DNA of 64,000 nt, from the NCBI GenBank assembly GCA_041393535.1, contig JAWKJY010000001.1, positions 558,001 to 622,000 of the forward strand, read 5' to 3'. Below, piece after piece: positions 17,738-25,124 of the stretch (position 1 is its first letter; each line of letters starts with the position of its first letter). The translations under genes and the position numbers were made by a program. The DNA is from JAWKJY01 sp041393535. GTDB taxonomy: Bacteria > Actinomycetota > Thermoleophilia > Gaiellales > Gaiellaceae. The notes beneath the pieces are model-generated. The model saw only the letters and a program-made list of their open reading frames with translations. It was not told the DNA's origin and ran no database searches.

Positions 17738-20700
17738 ATGGCGGTGACTGCGGTGGGAAGCAGCGGAACGAGGCGGCGGGCGCTCGCGCTCGCGGGGGGA
17801 GTGGTCGCGGCGGCGGCCTGGGCGTCGGGGGCGAGCGCGGTCGGGCCGGACGAGGTCCGGGCCGAGCGGGCGCCGTACGACGCCCGTGAGGGGCTGGCCG
17901 CGCCGGTCGACTCGCCGGCCGTCTCGGGCGCGGCGGTCTCGCGCCTCGACGCCTCGCTCGGAGCGCAGGGCGTCGTCCAGCTCGATCCCCTGACCGGGAC
18001 GCCCCGCGTCGTCGCGCGGCTCGACGGCTTCCTGACCGGGCCGAGCGACCGGCCCGCGACCGAGATCGCGCTCGACTACGTGCGCGCCCACCCGGACGTG
18101 TTCGGCCTCGACGCGGACGACATCGCGCGGCTCGAGCTGGTGCGCGACTACGTCTCGATCGACGGCGCGCGCCACCTCGTCTGGGCACAGACTGCCGGCG
18201 GCGTGCCGGCCTTCGACACCGAGCTGCGCGCGAACGTCACGGCCGACGGCCGCCTGATCAACGTGCTCGGCTCGCCGCTGCCCGACCTGACGCTGCCGAG
18301 CACGACGCCCGGGAAGAGCGCGACCCAGGCCCTGGCGGCGGCGCGGGCCGACGTCGGGGACGGGGAGGCGCCCGTGCAGGCCTCGGTGGCGCCCGGGCCC
18401 GAGCGGGAGACGACCTTCGCCGACGGCAGCGAGGCGAGCCTGACGGCGTTCAACGTCGGCGGTCACGCCCGGCTCGCGTGGCGCGTCGTCGTCGAGAAGG
18501 ACTCGACGCACGTCTACCACATGGTCGTCGACGCCCAGACCGGCAAGGTGCTCTTCCGGCAGAGCCTCGTCTCGTACGCGAGCGGCCTCGCCTGGGACTA
18601 CTTCCCGGGGCAGGACACGATCGTCGGCTCCTACACGCCGGCCCTCGCGAGCGGCGGCACGCAGACGAGCCGCAACCTCGACGCGTGGCTCGCGCCGGGC
18701 GCGACGACGCTGACCGGGCCGAACGTCCATGTCTACGCGGACACGCTCGACGACAACACGCCCGACCCGGGCGACGAGATCCCGCAGTCGGGCGGCGGCA
18801 ACTGGAACTACCCGTTCACGTCGTTCGCCAACTTCGGCTGCACGGCGACGTTCGTCTGCTCGTGGGACCCGTTCTCGTTCACGCCGTGGCAGACGAACGT
18901 GGGGCAGAACGCCGTCCAGGTCTTCTACTACGTCAACAGGTTCCACGACTACCTGGAGGACGACCCGAACATCGGCTTCACGCCGGCGGCCGGCAACTTC
19001 GAGGGTAGCGACCCGGTGCAGGCGCAGGTCCTCGACGGCGCCGCCATCGCCAGCGGCTTCCCCGACAACAACCACCTGAACAACGCGAACATGGCCACGC
19101 GCGAGGACGGCCAGCCGCCGCGGATGCAGATGTACCTGTTCTTCGGCAGCGGCTTCATCAACGCGAACGGCGGCGACGACGCGTCGATCATCTACCACGA
19201 GTACATCCACGGCCTCTCGAACCGGCTCGTCACCGACGCCGCCGGCTTCCCGGCGCTCCGCTCGATCCAGGCCCGCTCGATGGGCGAGGCCTGGAGCGAC
19301 TGGTACGCCATGAACTACCTCGACCTGAACGACTTCGACCGTGACTCCGCCGCCCCGGGCGACCTGATCGTCGGCTGCTACGTCGACGCGTGCTCGCTGA
19401 AGATCCGCACGCAGGCGATCGACTGCCGGCCGACCGACACGGCCGTCGGCACGTGCGCGGCCCCGTGCGGGAGCGCGGCCGGGAACGGCGGCTACACGTA
19501 CGCCGACTTCGGCCGCATCCTGAACGGCCCCGAGGTGCACGCCGACGGCGAGATCTGGGCCCAGACGCTCTGGGACATCCGCCAGTCGACCGCCCTCGGC
19601 GTCGGGAGCGACGAGCAGGCGCGCGTGAACCTGGCCGAGTGCCTCGTCACCCGGGCCATGGAGCTCTCGCCGCCCGACCCGACGTTCCTCGACATGCGCA
19701 ACGCGATCATCCAGGCCGCGGTCGCCTCGTGCGGCGCGAGCGGCGCGGTCGACGCCCTGTGGCAGATCTTCGCCGCCCGCGGCATGGGCTTCTTCGCCGG
19801 CACGCTCGGCGGCGCCGACGCCCAGCCGGTCGCGAGCTTCGACGTCCCGCCGGCGCCCGGCCAGGTGGGGACGCTCGCCGGCACGGTCACCGACGTCGAC
19901 ACGGGCGCGCCGGTCACCGGCGCCCGCGTCTCGCTCCCTGGCCTGGCCTCGGGCTTCCCGAGCGACCTCGCCGCCACGACGCCGCCGGGCGGCCAGTTCT
20001 CGATCGCGAACGTCCCGGCCGGGACGTACCCGTACATCCACGCGGTCGCGCCCGGCTACGACGCGGTGCTCGGGAGCAACGTGACCTCGACGGTCGGCGG
20101 CACGACGACCGTCGACGTCAAGCTGAAGCGGAACTTCGCGCTCGCCTCCGGCGGTGCCGCGGTCGTCGGCTTCACCGGGCCGGACTTCACGTCGTCCGGC
20201 TGCGGGCCCGCGGGCGCGATCGACGGCTCCTACGGCACCGTCTGGGGCAGCACGTCGCCGAACAGCGCCCAGGGGCCGGGCGGGACGAAGTCGATCGTCG
20301 TCCGCCTCGCGACGACGGCCGCGGTGACCGGCTTCGGGATCGACCCCGGCGCCGGCTGCGGCGACGACGACAACGCCTCGCTCGGGCAGTACGCGATCGA
20401 GGTGTCGCAGGACGGCGCGTCGTTCACGCAGGTCGCCGCCGGCACGTTCACCTCGGCGGACAACCACCGGCTGAACGCGATCACGCCCACCTCCGTCGTC
20501 AGCCCGGTCGCGTTCGTGCGGCTGACGATGATCGCGCCGCAGAGCACGAGCGGCTCGGGGGCCAACTTCATGGACGTCTCCGAGTTCGAGGTCTACGGCA
20601 CGCCGGTCCAGGTCGTCCTGCCGGCGACGCTGCCTCCCTCGCCGCAGCCGCCGCCGCCCGGCGACACGACGGCGCCGGGCATCGCCGTCCAGGCCAGGGT

Positions 20701-21031
20701 CGGCGGGTTGACCGTCGCGAAGGCGCTGAGGAGCGGCGTGCCCGTCCGGATCGTCTGCAACGAGGCGTGCACGATGAGCGTCAAGGCCTCGATCACGAAG
20801 AAGCTGGCGCGCGCGACCGGGCTCGCGAAGAAGGCGGTCGTCGTCGCGAGCGCCAAGGGCACGCTGAAGGCGGCCGGCACGTTGACGATCAAGGTGAAGT
20901 TCACGAGGAAGGCGAAGGCCTTCCTCGCCGGCCGCAGGCAGCTGCCGCTCTCGTTCGCGACGGTCGTCACCGACACGGCCGGCAACCGCGCGACGAGGAC
21001 GTCGAAGGCGACGGTGCGAACGCGGCGGTAG
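17738..21031 (+). CDS. Secreted M36 (fungalysin-type) zinc metalloprotease with PCP-like and discoidin domains
   Basis: The 1,097-residue protein has an RRR-hydrophobic signal peptide (about 1-34), an FTP-type propeptide (about 90-280) and an M36 catalytic domain with zinc motif HEYIHGLSNRLV near residue 487 and the third-ligand helix GEAWSDWYAMNY near 515. After the catalytic domain come a carboxypeptidase-regulatory-like beta-sandwich (about 708-800, GTVTDVDTGAPVTGARVSLPG), an F5/8-type (discoidin) binding domain (about 815-955) and a Pro-rich linker. The lysine-rich C-terminal module begins with CNEAC and ends DTAGNRATRTSKATV. The last module also ends the unrelated secreted protein at 49641. 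It probably digests extracellular protein. A near-perfect terminator follows. Confidence 0.9.
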   Translation: MAVTAVGSSGTRRRALALAGGVVAAAAWASGASAVGPDEVRAERAPYDAREGLAAPVDSPAVSGAAVSRLDASLGAQGVVQLDPLTGTPRVVARLDGFLTGPSDRPATEIALDYVRAHPDVFGLDADDIARLELVRDYVSIDGARHLVWAQTAGGVPAFDTELRANVTADGRLINVLGSPLPDLTLPSTTPGKSATQALAAARADVGDGEAPVQASVAPGPERETTFADGSEASLTAFNVGGHARLAWRVVVEKDSTHVYHMVVDAQTGKVLFRQSLVSYASGLAWDYFPGQDTIVGSYTPALASGGTQTSRNLDAWLAPGATTLTGPNVHVYADTLDDNTPDPGDEIPQSGGGNWNYPFTSFANFGCTATFVCSWDPFSFTPWQTNVGQNAVQVFYYVNRFHDYLEDDPNIGFTPAAGNFEGSDPVQAQVLDGAAIASGFPDNNHLNNANMATREDGQPPRMQMYLFFGSGFINANGGDDASIIYHEYIHGLSNRLVTDAAGFPALRSIQARSMGEAWSDWYAMNYLDLNDFDRDSAAPGDLIVGCYVDACSLKIRTQAIDCRPTDTAVGTCAAPCGSAAGNGGYTYADFGRILNGPEVHADGEIWAQTLWDIRQSTALGVGSDEQARVNLAECLVTRAMELSPPDPTFLDMRNAIIQAAVASCGASGAVDALWQIFAARGMGFFAGTLGGADAQPVASFDVPPAPGQVGTLAGTVTDVDTGAPVTGARVSLPGLASGFPSDLAATTPPGGQFSIANVPAGTYPYIHAVAPGYDAVLGSNVTSTVGGTTTVDVKLKRNFALASGGAAVVGFTGPDFTSSGCGPAGAIDGSYGTVWGSTSPNSAQGPGGTKSIVVRLATTAAVTGFGIDPGAGCGDDDNASLGQYAIEVSQDGASFTQVAAGTFTSADNHRLNAITPTSVVSPVAFVRLTMIAPQSTSGSGANFMDVSEFEVYGTPVQVVLPATLPPSPQPPPPGDTTAPGIAVQARVGGLTVAKALRSGVPVRIVCNEACTMSVKASITKKLARATGLAKKAVVVASAKGTLKAAGTLTIKVKFTRKAKAFLAGRRQLPLSFATVVTDTAGNRATRTSKATVRTRR

Positions 21032-21050
21032 TTGGCGGGACTTACTCCCG

Positions 21051-21090
21051 GAACGACGAAGGGGCCGGATCGCCGGCCCCTTCGTCGTTC
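21051..21090. terminator. Bidirectional terminator
   Basis: A perfect 18-bp stem (GAACGACGAAGGGGCCGG and its complement) with loop ATCG lies between the convergent protease and collagen-like genes. On the plus strand it ends in TTCGTCGTTC. Confidence 0.9.
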
Positions 21091-21108
21091 CTGCCTCGAG
21101 CCGTCCCG

Positions 21109-21651
21109 CTAGGGGATGATGAACTCGAACGAGGCGGTGTTGACCCCATTGTTCAGGTTGAACGCGTCCAGGGTCAGCACCTGAAACTCCGTGCTCGTGC
21201 AGAGTTGGGAGAACACGCCGCCGCTGCCGACGAAGATGGCCGCGAGGGCAAAGCTCTTCGCGCTCGGCGTCACGACGATCGGCGTCGCGTTCGGGTCGAT
21301 GCCCGGCGCCGTGATGCAGAACGTGCCGTTGCCCGCCCGGCGCGCCGAGACACCGCCGAAGGCCTTCTGCATGCTCGGCGTGCCCGAGCTGTTGTCGACG
21401 AAGCCGCCGGCCCGGGCGGTGCCTGCCGGGCCCGCGGGGCCGGCCGGGCCGGCGGGGCCGACGGGGCCCGTGTTGCCGCGCAGCGCGCGCTTCGCCTTCG
21501 CGTTGATGTCGACGAGCTGGATCGTGCCGTTCTTGATGTTCGACGACGTGACGAGGAAGCCCGCCGTTGCGCCGCCCGTCGTCGCCAGGAACAGGGCGAT
21601 CAGCGCCACGATCATCGCGGGGCTGAGCCGCAGCTTCTTCAGGATCCGCAA
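21109..21651 (-). CDS. Small secreted or anchored protein with short collagen-like repeat
   Basis: The 180-residue protein has a basic N-terminus and one hydrophobic stretch (LSPAMIVALIALFLATTGGATA, about residues 9-30). A conserved-looking segment NIKNGTIQLVDINAKAKRALRG follows, then a short collagen-like run (GPVGPAGPAGPAGPAG) and a C-terminal domain of about 100 residues with two cysteines and beta-strand character. From memory the N-terminal block is common in small exported proteins of Thermoleophilia; this is the basis of the lineage guess, not a database result. Function is unknown; a cell-surface or fibre protein is possible. Confidence 0.75.
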   Translation of the reverse strand: MRILKKLRLSPAMIVALIALFLATTGGATAGFLVTSSNIKNGTIQLVDINAKAKRALRGNTGPVGPAGPAGPAGPAGTARAGGFVDNSSGTPSMQKAFGGVSARRAGNGTFCITAPGIDPNATPIVVTPSAKSFALAAIFVGSGGVFSQLCTSTEFQVLTLDAFNLNNGVNTASFEFIIP

Positions 21652-21805
21652 GGGCCCTCCTCTTCTCCGAGCTGACTGGTCCGTGTGGCGCCGGGGCCGG
21701 CCGACGCGGGGCGTGTTCTCGGGGGCGCCCCGCTCCTCGCGCGCCGCCGGTCGATCGTACCGGCCGGATCGGCGTCCTCCCAGGCGGGGCCGGCAGGACC
21801 AGCCG

Positions 21806-22549
21806 TCAGGGGAGGCGGCGCCGGGCCGGCTCCCGCCGGATGCGCCGGACGACGCCCCCGCCGAAGCGGTGGCGCGCCTTGGTCGCGAGGATGCCGAGGG
21901 ACGGCCGGTGGCGGTCGACGAGGATCCCCTCGCGCAGGCGCGCGAGCAGCGCGGCCGGCTCGAGCGGCCCGGGCGGGACTGCGACCGCGCAGGTGCCCAC
22001 GTCCGGGGGCTCGTGGGCGTCGCTCGACGCCGCCAGCGGCAGCCCGCGGGCCCGCGCCCAGGCGCGCGCCCGCGCGTCCGGCCGCGCCGTGAACGGCCCG
22101 CCGTTCCGCCCCTCGACCACGTCGACGAGCCCGGCGTCGGCGAGCGCGTCGCGCACCGGGGCCGCGAGCGGCCGACGGACGAGCGGGTAGAACGGGTGCT
22201 GGAGGTAGACGAGACCGCCCTGGGCGCGGATCCGCTCCGCCGTCTCGAGCGCGCCGAGCAGCGGCGGGATCTCCTCGCGCACGAACAGCCCGATCAGCTC
22301 GCCGTCCGCCGTGTCGAGCTCGATCCCGCACACGACCGGGAACGAGGCCGCCGCCGCGAGCTCGAGCGCGCCGTCCAGGCGGTTGTGCTCGGTGATGCCG
22401 AGCACGTGGAAGCGGCCCGCGGCGTGCGCCGCCTCGTAGTGCTCGATTCGCAGCATCGCGTCGTAGGAGCGGTGCGTGTGGTTGTGCAGGTCGAGCAGCT
22501 GCCAGCCGTCCGGGACGGGCTCGTCCGGGATGCGGTCGGGGCGGGCCAT
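21806..22549 (-). CDS. PHP-domain metal-dependent phosphoesterase
   Basis: The protein has the metal-ligand motifs of the PHP family in order: DLHNHTHRSYDAM, GITEHN, GIELDT, QHPFYPL and SSDAHE near the C-terminal third. It is close to the YciV/TrpH-like group of small phosphoesterases that act on phosphorylated nucleotides or other phosphomonoesters; the substrate cannot be told. About 247 residues. The ATG at 22549 is preferred over the GTG three codons upstream because a TACCGT box (22557-22562) lies 7 nt before it. The next gene upstream on this strand is separated by its own start region. Confidence 0.85.
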   Translation of the reverse strand: MARPDRIPDEPVPDGWQLLDLHNHTHRSYDAMLRIEHYEAAHAAGRFHVLGITEHNRLDGALELAAAASFPVVCGIELDTADGELIGLFVREEIPPLLGALETAERIRAQGGLVYLQHPFYPLVRRPLAAPVRDALADAGLVDVVEGRNGGPFTARPDARARAWARARGLPLAASSDAHEPPDVGTCAVAVPPGPLEPAALLARLREGILVDRHRPSLGILATKARHRFGGGVVRRIRREPARRRLP

Positions 22550-22556
22550 CCCCGCC

Positions 22557-22562
22557 ACGGTA
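22557..22562 (-). promoter_or_regulatory. -10 box of the PHP gene
   Basis: TACCGT on the minus strand, 7 nt before the ATG at 22549; leaderless pattern. Confidence 0.4.
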
Positions 22563-22571
22563 CGCGGGTGG

Positions 22572-23480
22572 CTACGAGCCGCGCCGGGTCGCGTGCGGGT
22601 GCGCCTCGAAGTAGGTCTCGCGGCGGCGCCGGTCCGAGACGTGCGTGTACAGCTCCGTCGTCGCCAGGTCGGCGTGGCCGAGCATCTCCTGCACCGAGCG
22701 CAGGTCGGCGCCGCCCTCGAGCAGATGGGTCGCGAACGAGTGGCGCAGGAGGTGCGGGTGGATCCGTACCGGGTCGAGCCCGGCCTTCAGCGCGAGCTGG
22801 CGGAGGATCAGGAACACGCCCGCGCGCGTGAGCGCGCCGCCCTTCGCGTTCAGGAACAGCTCGGGCCGGTGGCGGGTGTCGAGGTACGGGCGCCCGCGGG
22901 ACAGGTAGCGGCGCAGCGCCTCGACGGCCTCCCGGCCGAGCGGGACGAGCCGCTCCTTGCCGCCCTTGCCGACGCAGCGGACGAGGCGCTGCTCGAGGTC
23001 GACGCGCGTCCGGTCGAGCCCGACGGCCTCGCTCACGCGCAGGCCGCCGCCGTAGAGCAGCTCGACGAGTGCGCGGTCGCGCAGCGCGCGCGGCGTCACC
23101 CCGTTCGCCGCCTGGCAGAGCCGGTCGACCTCGGCCGGGGAGAGCGTCCGCGGCAGCGTCCGCCGCCGGCGGGGCAGCTCGACCTCGGCCGCCGGGTTGT
23201 CGTCGCGCTGGCCGAGCAGCACGAGGTGGCGGTAGAACGTCCGCGCCGCGGCCGCCCGACGCGCGACCGAGGTGGCCGCGAGGCCGCGCTCGCGCAGCGA
23301 CGCCAGCCAGGCCTCGACCTGGTCGCGGGAGGCGTCGGCCGGCGAGGCGCCGAGGAAGCGCGCGAGGTCGGCGAGGTCGCGCCGGTACGCGTCGACGGTG
23401 CGCGGCGAGCGCCGCGCCGCGAGGAGCAGCAGGAACGACTCGACCTGGCGGTCGGCGGGCGAGGCGGGCGTCAGCGTCAT
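22572..23480 (-). CDS. xerD: Tyrosine site-specific recombinase, XerD-like
   Basis: The 302-residue protein has an N-terminal SAM-like core-binding domain (VESFLLLLAARRSPRTVDAYRRDL) and a catalytic domain with the RKHRHY set: Arg in LLYGGGLRVSEAVGL, Lys in GKGGKERLVPL, HLLRHSFATHLL, GHADLATTELYTHV. With a partner recombinase it would resolve chromosome dimers at a dif site. Its ATG overlaps the stop of the second recombinase gene (ATGA), so both should be made in equal amounts. The pairing with the neighbour, rather than phage genes, supports a housekeeping role. Confidence 0.86.
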   Translation of the reverse strand: MTLTPASPADRQVESFLLLLAARRSPRTVDAYRRDLADLARFLGASPADASRDQVEAWLASLRERGLAATSVARRAAAARTFYRHLVLLGQRDDNPAAEVELPRRRRTLPRTLSPAEVDRLCQAANGVTPRALRDRALVELLYGGGLRVSEAVGLDRTRVDLEQRLVRCVGKGGKERLVPLGREAVEALRRYLSRGRPYLDTRHRPELFLNAKGGALTRAGVFLILRQLALKAGLDPVRIHPHLLRHSFATHLLEGGADLRSVQEMLGHADLATTELYTHVSDRRRRETYFEAHPHATRRGS

Positions 23481-24340
23481 GCGCGCGGGTGGGCCCGGTC
23501 GTAGACGCGGCGGAGCCGGCGCGCGTCGACGTGGCTGTAGACCTGCGTGGTCGAGAGCGACGAGTGCCCGAGCAGCTCCTGGATCGTCCGCAGGTCGGCG
23601 CCGCCCTCCAGCAGGTGTGTGGCGAAGGCGTGGCGCAGCCGGTGCGGGTTCGGCAGCAGGCGGCGCAGGGTCGAGGTGTCGAGCGGACGCCCGCGCGCCG
23701 AGAGGAAGACCTCGTCCCGGGCCCGGCCCTCGGCCGGAGCGGCCGCGACGAGGGCCGGCCGGCCGGCGTCGAGGTAGCGCCGCAGCCGGTGCGCGGCCTC
23801 CTCCCCGAGCGGGACGACGCGCTCCTTGCCGCCCTTGCCGAGCACGTGGACGGACTCCTGCTCGAAGTCGACGTCGCGGAGACGGAGCGAGACGGCCTCC
23901 TGCGAGCGCAGGCCGGCCGAGTAGACGAGCTCGAGGAGCGCGCGGTTCCGGAGCGCGAGCGGCTCCTCGCCGTCGACGGCGAGGATGAGCGCGTCGACCT
24001 CGCGCGGGCGCGGCGCGTCGGGCAGCCGCCGACCGCGGCGCCCGTCCAGCGCGATGTCCGGCACGCGGCCGGCCCCGTTCGCGGCGCGCAGGAGCGAGCG
24101 CACGGCCGCGAGCTTGCGCGCGCGGGTCGTCGGCGCGAGCTTCCCCGTCCGCCCGGGCCGCCGACCGTCGAGCTCGGTCGCGTAGGCTGCGAGCGCACGC
24201 GCGTCGACCCCGTCGAGGCCGATCCCGCGCCGCTCGAGCCAGGCTGCGAACTCCTCCAGATCGGCGCGGTAGCTGCGTCGCGTGGCCGCGGCGAGCGTCG
24301 GCCCGGCGAGGAAGCGCTCGATCTCGTCTCGCGTGTCCAC
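23477..24340 (-). CDS. xerC: Tyrosine site-specific recombinase, XerC-like
   Basis: The 287-residue protein has an N-terminal core-binding domain (DEIERFLAGPTLAAATRRSYRADL) and catalytic motifs LVYSAGLRSQEAVSLRLRDV, LGKGGKERVVPLG, NPHRLRHAFATHLLEGG and LGHSSLSTTQVYSHV. The stretch between SARGRPLDTSTLRRLL and PNPHRLRH is about ten residues shorter than in typical XerC, lacking the usual helix before the HxLRH box. The GTG start was chosen because the family N-terminus begins right there. It is the first gene of a two-recombinase operon (ATGA overlap with the XerD-like gene). Which of the two is XerC or XerD rests on motif flavour only. Confidence 0.82.
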   Translation of the reverse strand: MDTRDEIERFLAGPTLAAATRRSYRADLEEFAAWLERRGIGLDGVDARALAAYATELDGRRPGRTGKLAPTTRARKLAAVRSLLRAANGAGRVPDIALDGRRGRRLPDAPRPREVDALILAVDGEEPLALRNRALLELVYSAGLRSQEAVSLRLRDVDFEQESVHVLGKGGKERVVPLGEEAAHRLRRYLDAGRPALVAAAPAEGRARDEVFLSARGRPLDTSTLRRLLPNPHRLRHAFATHLLEGGADLRTIQELLGHSSLSTTQVYSHVDARRLRRVYDRAHPRA

Positions 24341-24400
24341 GCGAGCGGGTTCGGCGCGGGCGGGCGCGCTTCCTGCCTCGGAGGGGTGCCCGGCTGGGAC

Positions 24401-24406
24401 TACAGT
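24401..24406 (+). promoter_or_regulatory. -10 box of the DUF2071-like gene
   Basis: TACAGT, 6 nt before the GTG at 24413; leaderless pattern. Confidence 0.5.
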
Positions 24407-24412
24407 GGCTCC

Positions 24413-25054
24413 GTGCTCCTCCGCCAGCGCATCGAGCAGGCCTTCGCGGCCGTCTGGGCCGTGTCGCTCGAGGACGCCGATCGGGTGCTCCCGCGCGGGG
24501 CCGCGCCGCTCGACGTCGACGGCAAGGGGCTGCTCTCGCTCGTCGTCACGCGGTTCGGGCGCGGGACGGCCGGACCGCTGCCGATCCCGGGGTACACGCA
24601 GCTCGAGCTCGTCGTCCACGGGCGCTCGAAGAAGCACGGGCACGAGGGCCCGTACCCATTGATGACGCGCGTGACCCCGGGCGGGGCCTCCTGCGTCCTG
24701 CGGCGCGTGAAGTACCGGCCGACGGTCGTACGGTTCGCGCCGGGGCGGGTCGAGATGCCCGGCGGGCGCGTGAGCGTCCGGTTCGAGCCGGCTCCGTCCG
24801 GCGCGGCGCTCCCGGTCGAGCCGGCGTTCGGCCACGAGCCCGTCGTGCTCGTGATGGCGAAGGAGACGCGCGGCTACCGCCGGACCGTGACCGGGCTCGA
24901 GTGGTCGCCGGTGCGGCTCGTCGGGCAGCCGGCGCTCGACCCGGTGCTGGCCCTCGGCTTCGACGTCGGCGAGCCCACGTGGGCCCTGCTCGGCGGCCCC
25001 GGCGAGGTCGAGGCGCGCCTGCCGACGCGCCGGCTCGCCGCGCTCGCGGGCTGA
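24413..25054 (+). CDS. DUF2071/acetoacetate decarboxylase-like protein
   Basis: The 213-residue soluble protein resembles the YqjF/DUF2071 group related to the acetoacetate decarboxylase fold: a beta-rich body with LLSLVVTRFGRGTAGPLPIPG, YTQLELVVHGR, and LRRVKYRPTVVRFAPG. No lysine dyad of true acetoacetate decarboxylases can be assigned, so the enzymatic role is uncertain. The GTG start fits a TACAGT box 6 nt upstream and gives a leaderless message. It stands alone between the divergent recombinase operon and sdhA. Family assignment is moderate. Confidence 0.65.
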   Translation: MLLRQRIEQAFAAVWAVSLEDADRVLPRGAAPLDVDGKGLLSLVVTRFGRGTAGPLPIPGYTQLELVVHGRSKKHGHEGPYPLMTRVTPGGASCVLRRVKYRPTVVRFAPGRVEMPGGRVSVRFEPAPSGAALPVEPAFGHEPVVLVMAKETRGYRRTVTGLEWSPVRLVGQPALDPVLALGFDVGEPTWALLGGPGEVEARLPTRRLAALAG

Positions 25055-25111
25055 GCCGCGGCGGCTGCCGCCGGGCGCTCGTTGGACAGCCCCGCTGGCC
25101 GGCGTTTCCGA

Positions 25112-25117
25112 TAGCGT
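25112..25117 (+). promoter_or_regulatory. -10 box of the sdh operon
   Basis: TAGCGT, 7 nt before the GTG of sdhA; leaderless pattern. Confidence 0.5.
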
Positions 25118-25124
25118 TCCCTTC

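Noticed and set aside
17654..20467. 937-codon minus-strand open frame
   Set aside because: Antisense to the M36 protease with shadow composition.
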